12,949 nt of DNA from RECG01 sp964444805. GTDB lineage: Bacteria > Bacillota_I > Bacilli_A > Acholeplasmatales > Acholeplasmataceae. Location of the stretch: the NCBI GenBank assembly GCA_964444805.1, contig CAYUIK010000050.1:1-12949 (forward strand), read 5' to 3'. Under the pieces are notes generated by a model. That model did no database searches, had not been told where the DNA came from, and was given only the letters and a program-made list of their open reading frames with translations. Within the stretch, counting starts at the first letter, position 1. The number at the start of each line of letters is the position of its first letter. The translations under genes were made by a program, and so were the position numbers. Below, in pieces: positions 1-5,608 of the stretch.

Positions 1-1
1 T

Positions 2-490
2 GGCCCTGGTGAATTCGAACTCCTCTTCGACGAGCTCGTTCCAGCAATTGCCGAAGTCATCCAAAATATCGCCACATTCGAACAAGCGTTACTCGATGCT
101 GCAATTGACGTCGATGCGCCTGCCCTCTATTTCGCATCCACGTGGGGACTTCCACCCGATATGCTCAGTCTCGCCGTTGCCGTAATTACCCTCGATGAAG
201 CGTTGACCTTGCAAAACACCCTCATGCTCTATGAAACGATCGATATCATATTCGAGGATATCCTCGGTCACGAAATGATTATGATGGGCCTCGAACTTGA
301 TCAGGACGGACTAGACGCGCTACAGATAGAAGTCGTTGAAATGGCTCTCATGATTGTTGACGACATCCAGACGATCGCTGATTTTGACTTTGCCAACCTG
401 ACGTGGGAACAGGAAGAAGCACTCTTCGAGTTCATGTTCATGATCGAAGAACTCCTCTATGGTCAATCCGAGGAACCTGTCTTTTATTGA
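2..490 (+). CDS. C-terminal part of an unknown hyperacidic protein (5' end outside window)
   Basis: The frame is open from the first complete codon of the window to a TGA stop at 488-490, giving 162 residues, so the true start lies upstream. I do not recognise the family. The visible part contains no lysine, no arginine and one histidine, against 35 Asp/Glu by hand count, giving a net charge near -35. It is rich in Leu, Ile, Met and Phe and alternates hydrophobic and acidic residues, as expected for amphipathic helices. There is no Cys, no clear membrane segment and no sequence repeat that I could align. It is the only plus-strand gene, converges on the minus-strand operon, and ends at its own hairpin terminator 25 bases downstream. 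An ATG at 161 is in frame, but the frame stays open upstream with the same composition, so it is not the likely start. A secreted or surface acidic protein is possible; function is unknown. Confidence 0.75.
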   Translation, partial: GPGEFELLFDELVPAIAEVIQNIATFEQALLDAAIDVDAPALYFASTWGLPPDMLSLAVAVITLDEALTLQNTLMLYETIDIIFEDILGHEMIMMGLELDQDGLDALQIEVVEMALMIVDDIQTIADFDFANLTWEQEEALFEFMFMIEELLYGQSEEPVFY

Positions 491-514
491 TCCATCGGTT
501 TTATGGTAAAAATC

Positions 515-544
515 AAGGACACAAGCAATCTTGTGTCCTTTTTT
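515..544 (+). terminator. Rho-independent terminator of the plus-strand gene
   Basis: A perfect 11-bp inverted repeat (515-525 with 530-540, arms AAGGACACAAG and CTTGTGTCCTT) with a CAAT loop runs into a T tract at 539-544. It begins 25 bases after the TGA of the plus-strand gene, as expected for its intrinsic terminator. Confidence 0.9.
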
Positions 545-548
545 CTGC

Positions 549-583
549 AAAAAAAGGCAGTCATGCGATCATGACTGCCTTTT
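549..583 (-). terminator. Rho-independent terminator of the minus-strand fba operon
   Basis: A perfect inverted repeat (about 552-565 with 570-583, core GGCAGTCATG and CATGACTGCC, loop CGAT) is followed on the minus strand by the seven Ts read from 555 down to 549. It lies just beyond the TAG of the 591-1142 gene. The plus-strand side also ends in TTTT, so the hairpin may work in both directions and back up the neighbouring terminator. Confidence 0.9.
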
Positions 584-590
584 CGTTATT

Positions 591-1142
591 CTATAAAATG
601 CCTAGTTCATCCGCGATTTCCAAATAGATATCGTTGACCGGATAATAGCTGACATCGAGTCGTTTGAACATCTCAAACGTCATCTGATCGAGATCTTCGA
701 ACATGGATTTCGGGATTTCTTCTTTTTTCTCAAGCTTTTCCAAGATGCTCTGCTCGAAATCGACCAACTTGTCGAGATCTTCCTGCTTATAGTCTTCAAT
801 CCCGATAATCTCATTTTGAAAGTCAATCGTGCTCAAGAGAAGATTGACATCTTTCGCTCGTTTCTCGAGTTGCTCGATGTCGTTTCCGTAGGACTTGTTC
901 AAAAGCGAGAGAATTTCGTCCATCTGATCGAAGAGATAATAGAATCCGGTTTCGAAGATATGATTTTCTTCTTCGGTAAAATTCGGATCATCGATCAGCT
1001 TGTCGTAGAGATAATCCGTAACGTCGATGACGTGTCGAAAACGCACGATCAAGTCCGAGTTGTTCTGAATCAAATAGCGAATCAGTTCATCGTTTTCCAG
1101 TTTCCAGTTCGCGTACTCATGATAAATGGTTTCATCACGCAT
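591..1142 (-). CDS. Unknown acidic, helical cytoplasmic protein downstream of fba
   Basis: This 183-residue protein belongs to no family I recognise. It is rich in Glu, Asp, Leu, Ile and Lys, with long stretches of predicted amphipathic or coiled-coil helix (for example around EQLEKRAKDVNLLL and EKLEKKEEIPKS). It has no Cys, no signal peptide and no membrane segment. The start is set at the ATG at 1142, because GAGGTGA lies five bases upstream of it. The GTG three codons earlier (1151) would overlap that ribosome binding site. It begins 17 bases after the fba stop with no promoter or terminator between, so it is probably co-transcribed with fba, and its own stop is followed by a strong terminator. 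Position alone does not tie it to glycolysis. It is very likely a real gene of unknown function. Confidence 0.8.
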   Translation of the reverse strand: MRDETIYHEYANWKLENDELIRYLIQNNSDLIVRFRHVIDVTDYLYDKLIDDPNFTEEENHIFETGFYYLFDQMDEILSLLNKSYGNDIEQLEKRAKDVNLLLSTIDFQNEIIGIEDYKQEDLDKLVDFEQSILEKLEKKEEIPKSMFEDLDQMTFEMFKRLDVSYYPVNDIYLEIADELGIL

Positions 1143-1159
1143 CGATATCACCTCGTTTG

Positions 1160-2026
1160 TCAGGCTTTATTCACCGATCCAAAGAGCGTCAATTTTTCCC
1201 TCACGACATCCTTGATCGCTTCCGCGCCTGGTTTCAATAGCTTTCTCGGGTCATAGCCCTTACCTTGCAGGTCTTTCTTTTCTTCAATGTATTTACGTGT
1301 TGCGGCAGCGAATTCGAGTTGGCACTCGGTGTTGACATTAATCTTGGAAACGCCCATCGTAATGGCTTTTTTGACCATGTCATCAGGGATACCCGAACCA
1401 CCATGAAGAACGAGCGGCACGTGATTGGTTACCCGTTCGACTTCTTCTAGGACATCGAAATCGAGACCTTTCCAATTCGGTGGGTATTTCCCGTGAATGT
1501 TACCGATTCCGGCGGCGAACATGTCGACACCGGTAGCCGCGATTTGACGACATTCCTCGGGGTCGGCGATTTCACCGCCACCGATGACACCGTCTTCTTC
1601 GCCACCGATCGCTCCGACTTCCGCTTCGACGGAGACGCCTTTAGCGTGGCATGCCTCAACGATTTCTTTGGTTTTCGCAAGATTTTCTTCGAAGGGATAG
1701 TGTGACCCATCGAACATGATCGACGTAAATCCCGCTTCTAGCGCCTTGTAGGCACCTTCATAGGTTCCATGGTCCAAGTGAACAGCTACCGGTACGGTAA
1801 CGTTGTAAAATTCATCGAGTGCATGAACCATACCCATGACGTTCTTATAGCCACCCATGTACTTCGCGGCTCCTTCGGACACACCGAGAATGACCGGAGA
1901 TTTGAGTTCTTCGACCGTTGTTAGAACCGACTTAATCCACTCGAGGTTGTTGATGTTGATCTGAGCAACACCGTAACCTTCCTTGTGGGCCTTTAATAAC
2001 ATTTCTTTAGCTGATACGACTGACAT
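1160..2026 (-). CDS. fba: Class II fructose-bisphosphate aldolase
   Basis: This enzyme reversibly splits fructose-1,6-bisphosphate into dihydroxyacetone phosphate and glyceraldehyde-3-phosphate in cytoplasmic glycolysis and gluconeogenesis. The 288-residue protein has the class II (zinc) signatures in order: HLDHG at 83-87 with the catalytic Asp85 and zinc ligand His86, GSHYPFEENL from 107, VEAEVGAIGGEEDG from 133, NIHG with His178, VLHGGSG with zinc ligand His208, and NVNTE at 230-234. Length and motif spacing match the FbaA/GatY-type family, and the phosphate-binding and metal sites are all present. The related tagatose-bisphosphate aldolases share most motifs, but placement behind rpoE-pyrG, as in Bacillus, favours Fba. 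AAGGAGGA precedes the ATG by seven bases. It has its own promoter in the pyrG-fba gap and is followed by an unknown gene. Confidence 0.95.
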   Translation of the reverse strand: MSVVSAKEMLLKAHKEGYGVAQININNLEWIKSVLTTVEELKSPVILGVSEGAAKYMGGYKNVMGMVHALDEFYNVTVPVAVHLDHGTYEGAYKALEAGFTSIMFDGSHYPFEENLAKTKEIVEACHAKGVSVEAEVGAIGGEEDGVIGGGEIADPEECRQIAATGVDMFAAGIGNIHGKYPPNWKGLDFDVLEEVERVTNHVPLVLHGGSGIPDDMVKKAITMGVSKINVNTECQLEFAAATRKYIEEKKDLQGKGYDPRKLLKPGAEAIKDVVREKLTLFGSVNKA

Positions 2027-2053
2027 TGTTATTCCTCCTTAGTTTTCATCTAT

Positions 2054-2082
2054 ATTATAGTATAAACCGCTCCATATAGCAA
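2054..2082 (-). promoter_or_regulatory. Sigma-A type promoter for fba
   Basis: Reading the minus strand, TTGCTA (-35, 2082-2077) and a perfect TATAAT (-10, 2059-2054) are separated by exactly 17 bases in the 63-base gap between pyrG and fba. Transcription should start near 2047, leaving a leader of about 20 nt that holds the AAGGAGGA site at 2033-2040. Confidence 0.85.
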
Positions 2083-2089
2083 ACGATAA

Positions 2090-3694
2090 TCATCCTTGCG
2101 TATTCTTCGTCATCGCTTTGATAAAAGCGTGAAAAAGTGGATGCGGCCGTAAAGGTCTCGACACGAATTCGGGATGAAACTGAACCGCTACGAACCAGGG
2201 ATGATCCTTGAGTTCAACGATCTCAACGAGTTGGTCTGCACTGTTGTATCCAGCAATAATCATGTCGCTTTCTTCGAATTGTTCCAAATATGCGTTATTA
2301 AACTCGTAACGGTGGCGATGACGTTCATGAACGTGTTTCTTTTGATATGCCCGATAACAGGTCGTATCTTCCTTGATTTCGCACGGATAGAGACCGAGGC
2401 GGAGTGTTCCCCCGAGTTCCTCGTCTTCGCTGCGTCCGCGCTGAAGCGAGATGACGGGATTGGGCGTATCGGGATTGATCTCGGTCGAATCGGCTTGATG
2501 AAGACCGAGTACGTTTCGCGCGTATTCGATTACGGCGAGCTGCATCCCGTAACAAAGCCCGAGAAAGGGTATCTTTTTGGTTCGTGCATAGGTGATCGCT
2601 GCGAGTTTCCCGGTCGTCGCGCGCTTCCCGAACCCACCGGGTACGACGATTCCATCACAGGAAGAAAGCACATCCTCGATCGTATTTGAATCGACCGCTT
2701 CGGCGTCGACCCACGTAATCTCGATTCGTCTGTTAAGGGCGTATCCCGCATGTTTTAAAGCTTCGATTAAGGACAGATAGGCATCCTTCAATCTTACATA
2801 TTTCCCGACGATCGCGATATTGACCTTTTTCTCGAGCTTTTTGATTCGATCGACGAGTTCAACCCAAGGCGCAATGTCCGCAGGCTTTCGATCGTATTTG
2901 AAATGCTCGAGAATGGTATCGTCGATCTTCTGTTCGTGCAACTTGATGATCGTCTCGTAGAGCACCTCGACATCGAGTGCTTCAAAAACGTCTTTCGTAT
3001 CCACGTCACAAAACAGTGCGATCTTTTCTTTGATCTCGTCCTGAATCGGACCTTCGCTCCGTAAAACAATGAGATCGGGATGGATTCCGAGACTCATCAG
3101 TTCCTTGACGCTGTGTTGTGTCGGCTTCGTCTTGAGTTCTTTAGCGGCTTTGAGGTAAGGTACGAGCGTGTTGTGAATATAGAGCGTATTGTGCAACCCG
3201 AAGTCGCGACGCGCCTGACGGATCGCTTCTAAAAAAGGCAAGGACTCGATGTCGCCGACAGTCCCCCCGATTTCCGTAATGACGACATCGGGATTCGTAT
3301 GTTTCGCGACGTCGAGCAGCTTTTTTTTGATCTGGTCGGTAATGTGCGGTATGACCTGTACGGTTGCCCCGAGATAATCGCCCCGTCGTTCCCTTTTAAT
3401 GACGGTCTGATAGATCTTTCCGGTCGTGATACTCGAATGACGATTCAGATTCTCATCGATGAATCGCTCATAGTGCCCGAGATCAAGGTCGGTTTCCGCA
3501 CCGTCTTCGGTTACGAAAACCTCTCCGTGTTGATAGGGACTCATCGTACCGGGATCGACGTTGATATACGGATCGAACTTTTGCATGAAGACCTTCAATC
3601 CCCGACTTTTCAAAAGTTGTCCGATCGCTGATGCGGTAATGCCTTTACCCAAACTAGAGACGACGCCTCCGGTAACAAAAATGTATTTGGCCAT
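2090..3694 (-). CDS. pyrG: CTP synthase (glutamine-hydrolysing)
   Basis: PyrG makes CTP from UTP, ATP and glutamine in the cytoplasm, the last step of pyrimidine nucleotide synthesis. The 534-residue protein has the normal two-domain layout. The N-terminal amidoligase has a P-loop region (GGVVSSLGKG at 9-18) and the conserved stretch KFDPYINVDPGTMSPYQHGE from 39. The C-terminal class I glutaminase has PGGFG at 352-356, the nucleophile Cys381 in GLCYGMQ, and the His507/Glu509 pair in HPEF. The residue after the nucleophile is Tyr where Leu is more usual (GICLGMQ). The start is uncertain. ATG at 3694 gives the family N-terminus MAKYIFVTGG with a weak GGGGT site eight bases upstream, but an in-frame GTG at 3709 has the better-placed AGAGGA site and would add five residues. 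It is transcribed from its own promoter and lies between rpoE and fba, the order known from Bacillus without spo0F. Confidence 0.95.
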   Translation of the reverse strand: MAKYIFVTGGVVSSLGKGITASAIGQLLKSRGLKVFMQKFDPYINVDPGTMSPYQHGEVFVTEDGAETDLDLGHYERFIDENLNRHSSITTGKIYQTVIKRERRGDYLGATVQVIPHITDQIKKKLLDVAKHTNPDVVITEIGGTVGDIESLPFLEAIRQARRDFGLHNTLYIHNTLVPYLKAAKELKTKPTQHSVKELMSLGIHPDLIVLRSEGPIQDEIKEKIALFCDVDTKDVFEALDVEVLYETIIKLHEQKIDDTILEHFKYDRKPADIAPWVELVDRIKKLEKKVNIAIVGKYVRLKDAYLSLIEALKHAGYALNRRIEITWVDAEAVDSNTIEDVLSSCDGIVVPGGFGKRATTGKLAAITYARTKKIPFLGLCYGMQLAVIEYARNVLGLHQADSTEINPDTPNPVISLQRGRSEDEELGGTLRLGLYPCEIKEDTTCYRAYQKKHVHERHRHRYEFNNAYLEQFEESDMIIAGYNSADQLVEIVELKDHPWFVAVQFHPEFVSRPLRPHPLFHAFIKAMTKNTQG

Positions 3695-3713
3695 GTGCTC
3701 ATACCCCACTTTA

Positions 3714-3719
3714 TCCTCT
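3714..3719 (-). promoter_or_regulatory. Ribosome binding site that leaves the pyrG start ambiguous
   Basis: AGAGGA, read on the minus strand, ends four bases before an in-frame GTG at 3709 but about 19 bases before the ATG at 3694 that family comparison favours. Either the protein has five extra residues (MGYEH) or the ATG uses the weaker GGGGT at 3703-3707. Confidence 0.5.
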
Positions 3720-3736
3720 ATTCAAAGACCCTATGT

Positions 3737-3765
3737 ATTATACCAAAACTTTCTTTCCCATACAA
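3737..3765 (-). promoter_or_regulatory. Sigma-A type promoter for pyrG
   Basis: On the minus strand TTGTAT (3765-3760) and a perfect TATAAT (3742-3737) are spaced by 17 bases. The expected transcription start falls on a GGG run at 3731-3729. The leader to the start codon is only about 20 to 37 nt and has no terminator-like hairpin. Confidence 0.85.
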
Positions 3766-3770
3766 CATCA

Positions 3771-3793
3771 AAATAAAAAGGCGTTTCCGCCTT
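3771..3793 (-). terminator. Rho-independent terminator after rpoE
   Basis: On the minus strand AAGGCG-GAAA-CGCCTT (3793-3778) forms a six-bp stem with a GAAA tetraloop, followed by a T-rich run (TTTTATTT). It begins two bases after the TAA of rpoE and separates rpoE from the pyrG promoter. Confidence 0.85.
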
Positions 3794-3794
3794 C

Positions 3795-4376
3795 TTATTC
3801 ATCGTACATGTCCTCGTAGTCATCCATGATCTCGTTGTAGTCGTCTTCGTCATACTCCGGATCGAATTCGATTTCCGGTTCGTCATCGTCATCGTCATCA
3901 TCGGTAGACTTGATCGGCAGTTCGACATCGATGTATTTCTTTTCTTCCTTGATTTCTTCGTCTTCCTCTTCTTCTTTGGCATCATCCTCATCGTCATCGT
4001 CATCGGCCTTTTTGGCATTCTTGGCTCGTTCCGCTTCGACGTCTTCGAGGTTGAACTCGGTAAAGTCGAGATCTTCATCGATGTCTTCGTCGTCATCCTC
4101 AATCGGATGTTCGTTGGCATACGCGAATCCGTCCTGATCCCACAACTCGAGATTTCCGTCTTTGAGGTTCCATTGATCGTCTCCACAATACACGAACATC
4201 GCGCTTTGCGTAAGATCCATATAGAATTGCGTGATACGATCGATATTGTCCGGATCAAAATCCTTGAACTCAGCCACTTTATGGATGAGGTCATGGATCG
4301 TCATCGGTCCCTTATTCTCTTTTAACACTTGGATGGCAATGTCCAACATGGCCATTGATTTGTATTTATCGTTCAT
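3795..4376 (-). CDS. rpoE: RNA polymerase delta subunit
   Basis: Delta binds core RNA polymerase in Bacilli and relatives and affects specificity, complex stability and enzyme recycling. The 193-residue protein has the two-part family layout. A folded HARE-HTH domain spans about residues 8-80, with a conserved ending FVYCGDDQWNLK. A very acidic disordered tail runs from about 92 to the end, including five Asp at 125-129, EEEEDEE at 135-141 and seven Asp at 159-165. AGGAGGA lies six bases upstream of the ATG. It has its own promoter and terminator, so it appears to be a single-gene transcript, and it sits directly upstream of pyrG as in Bacillus. The tail is encoded partly by GAY-repeat tracts that could vary in length between strains. 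Confidence 0.95.
   Translation of the reverse strand: MNDKYKSMAMLDIAIQVLKENKGPMTIHDLIHKVAEFKDFDPDNIDRITQFYMDLTQSAMFVYCGDDQWNLKDGNLELWDQDGFAYANEHPIEDDDEDIDEDLDFTEFNLEDVEAERAKNAKKADDDDDEDDAKEEEEDEEIKEEKKYIDVELPIKSTDDDDDDDEPEIEFDPEYDEDDYNEIMDDYEDMYDE
3880..4005. repeat. Trinucleotide (GAT/GAC) tracts within rpoE
   Basis: Two short in-frame runs of TCATCG/TCG units (about 3880-3903 and 3979-4005, plus strand) encode the poly-Asp stretches of the delta tail. They are low-complexity coding repeats, not a separate element. Confidence 0.6.
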
Positions 4377-4398
4377 TTCTTCCTCCTAAACCGTATTC

Positions 4399-4427
4399 AT
4401 TGTATCCGAAAGCACCCTTTTTTGCAA
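4399..4427 (-). promoter_or_regulatory. Sigma-A type promoter for rpoE
   Basis: On the minus strand TTGCAA (4427-4422) and TACAAT (4404-4399) are separated by 17 bases in the gap upstream of rpoE. The expected start is near 4392, leaving a short leader with AGGAGGA. No terminator is visible for the preceding gene, so read-through from recR is also possible. Confidence 0.75.
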
Positions 4428-4432
4428 GCCTT

Positions 4433-4711
4433 TTATGTCGATAATTGGGTAAGTGCCAGAACAATGAACAGGATGATGGCTAGAACGACGAACAGCTTGA
4501 GCATTTTCTTGACGAAACTGAGGACACCAAGAACAAATATGATCCCCACGAAAAAGATACCGACGATCTTGATAATTTCGGGGATCGGTGCGATAACCTC
4601 CCTATAGAGTTCGATCAGGCGATTATCGATTTCCAATGAACTCGCTAGAAAATCATTGAACTTATCGTAAAGCCCCATTAAAAACCCTTTGACTGTCTCC
4701 CAGATCTGCAT
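4433..4711 (-). CDS. Small membrane protein with two C-terminal helices, unknown function
   Basis: This 92-residue protein is not one I recognise. Residues 1-45 are polar and amphipathic. They are followed by two hydrophobic segments, about 47-66 and 71-88, joined by a short basic turn (VKKM), which suggests a helical hairpin with the N-terminal part on the cytoplasmic side. The ribosome binding site TAGGAGGA overlaps the recR stop codon, and the ATG comes 12 bases after that stop, so the gene is translated from the dnaX-ybaB-recR transcript. In B. subtilis the same slot holds the small proteins YaaL and BofA. BofA is also a small membrane protein, but I see no BofA motif here and do not make that assignment. 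The good ribosome binding site makes it a real gene. Confidence 0.8.
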   Translation of the reverse strand: MQIWETVKGFLMGLYDKFNDFLASSLEIDNRLIELYREVIAPIPEIIKIVGIFFVGIIFVLGVLSFVKKMLKLFVVLAIILFIVLALTQLST

Positions 4712-4723
4712 GTCTTGTTCCTC

Positions 4724-5314
4724 CTAATATTTTCGTCTGTTTTCCACGGCTTTCGCCAGTGTTAACAAGTCCGCGTATTTCAGGTCCGTACCGACGGGAA
4801 GACCGTAGGCAAGACGGGTAATCGTGATTTCGCTTTCGTCAAAAAGTGACTTCAAATACTTCGCCGTCATTTCTCCTTCGACGGTTCCACTCGTCGCGAT
4901 GATCATTTCCTTGATCGCTTTCACGCGTTCTTCGAGTGCGTCGATCGCGAGGTCTTTATCCGTAATTCCTCGGGAAAAATCGATGACACCGCCTAAGACG
5001 TGATAGAGCCCGAAATACGTCTTCATCTTTTCCATAACGAAAACATCCTTCGCTTCGGCGACGACCATGATGACATCCCGATCACGCGTCTCATCCTGAC
5101 AGATCGGGCAAGGATCGTGATCGGCCAGCATCCCGCACTGCGAACACGTCTTGATGTTCGCTTTGAGGTCGGCGAGATCCTTTGAAAACGCAAGAATATC
5201 TTCATCCTCCTGTTGGGTTGCTAAGTGAAGGGCGAGCCGTTCCGCCGTCTTTTCGCCGATTCCCGGCAATCGTTCAAGGTCTTCCATGAGTCTTTTTAAT
5301 GCCTGGGGATACAT
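4724..5314 (-). CDS. recR: Recombination mediator RecR
   Basis: RecR acts with RecO (and RecF) in the cytoplasm to load RecA onto single-stranded DNA during recombinational repair. The 196-residue protein has all family parts: helix-hairpin-helix LPGIGEKTAERLA at 16-28, a four-cysteine zinc finger (Cys57, Cys60, Cys69, Cys72), a Toprim domain beginning about residue 81 (VIMVVAEAKD), and the closing signature RLAYGLPVGTDLKYAD near residue 170. The usual GGxISPxDGIGPxDL segment reads GGVIDFSRGITDKDL, a modest departure. Its ATG follows the TAA of ybaB with no base between, which implies translational coupling. The order dnaX-ybaB-recR is widely conserved in bacteria. Confidence 0.96.
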   Translation of the reverse strand: MYPQALKRLMEDLERLPGIGEKTAERLALHLATQQEDEDILAFSKDLADLKANIKTCSQCGMLADHDPCPICQDETRDRDVIMVVAEAKDVFVMEKMKTYFGLYHVLGGVIDFSRGITDKDLAIDALEERVKAIKEMIIATSGTVEGEMTAKYLKSLFDESEITITRLAYGLPVGTDLKYADLLTLAKAVENRRKY

Positions 5315-5605
5315 TTAAAATCCGAATCCACCGAGTCCACCACTGAACTGCCCCATGGTTTCCTCGGTTTCCTGATCGATCTGTTTGAGGGCGTCATTGA
5401 CCGCGACCAGGATGGCATCCTGCAAAAGATCGACCTCTTCGACCATTTCTTGATCGATCTGGACGTCAATCACTTGACGCGTGCCTTGCATGATGACGGT
5501 AACGCCACTCGCTTTGCCGAAGTATTCCTTGCGTTCGAGTTCTTCCTGAGCTTCCAGCATCTGTTTCTGCATTTTCTTGAGTTTATTCAACATATTGGGA
5601 TTCAT
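5315..5605 (-). CDS. ybaB: YbaB/EbfC family nucleoid-associated protein
   Basis: This family forms small dimers that bind DNA in the nucleoid. The 96-residue length is typical. Visible family features are an N-terminal helix rich in Lys and Gln (NKLKKMQKQMLEAQEELE), the central strand region SGVTVIMQGTRQVIDVQID, and a glycine-rich end (GGLGGFGF). The AAGGAG ribosome binding site lies within the last codons of dnaX, and the gap to the dnaX stop is three bases, so the two are coupled. It sits between dnaX and recR, its usual place. Its role in recombination or replication is suggested mainly by this conserved context. Confidence 0.93.
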   Translation of the reverse strand: MNPNMLNKLKKMQKQMLEAQEELERKEYFGKASGVTVIMQGTRQVIDVQIDQEMVEEVDLLQDAILVAVNDALKQIDQETEETMGQFSGGLGGFGF

Positions 5606-5608
5606 AGT

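Noticed and set aside
161..490. ATG at 161 as the start of the plus-strand gene
   Set aside because: The frame is open and of the same acidic composition from position 2, so the gene is cut by the window edge and this Met is internal.
2174..2689. A 171-codon plus-strand open frame opposite pyrG
   Set aside because: It is antisense to the glutaminase domain of pyrG, with no ribosome binding site and no recognisable protein features.
3694..3731. A riboswitch or attenuator in the pyrG leader
   Set aside because: The leader is too short and holds no stable hairpin; only a weak four-bp pairing of CUUU with AAAG is possible.
3731..4294. A 187-codon minus-strand frame, rich in Arg, Lys, Thr and Ser, overlapping rpoE
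   Set aside because: It is the +1 shadow of the GAT/GAC/GAA-rich rpoE coding sequence, and it runs through the rpoE terminator and the pyrG promoter.
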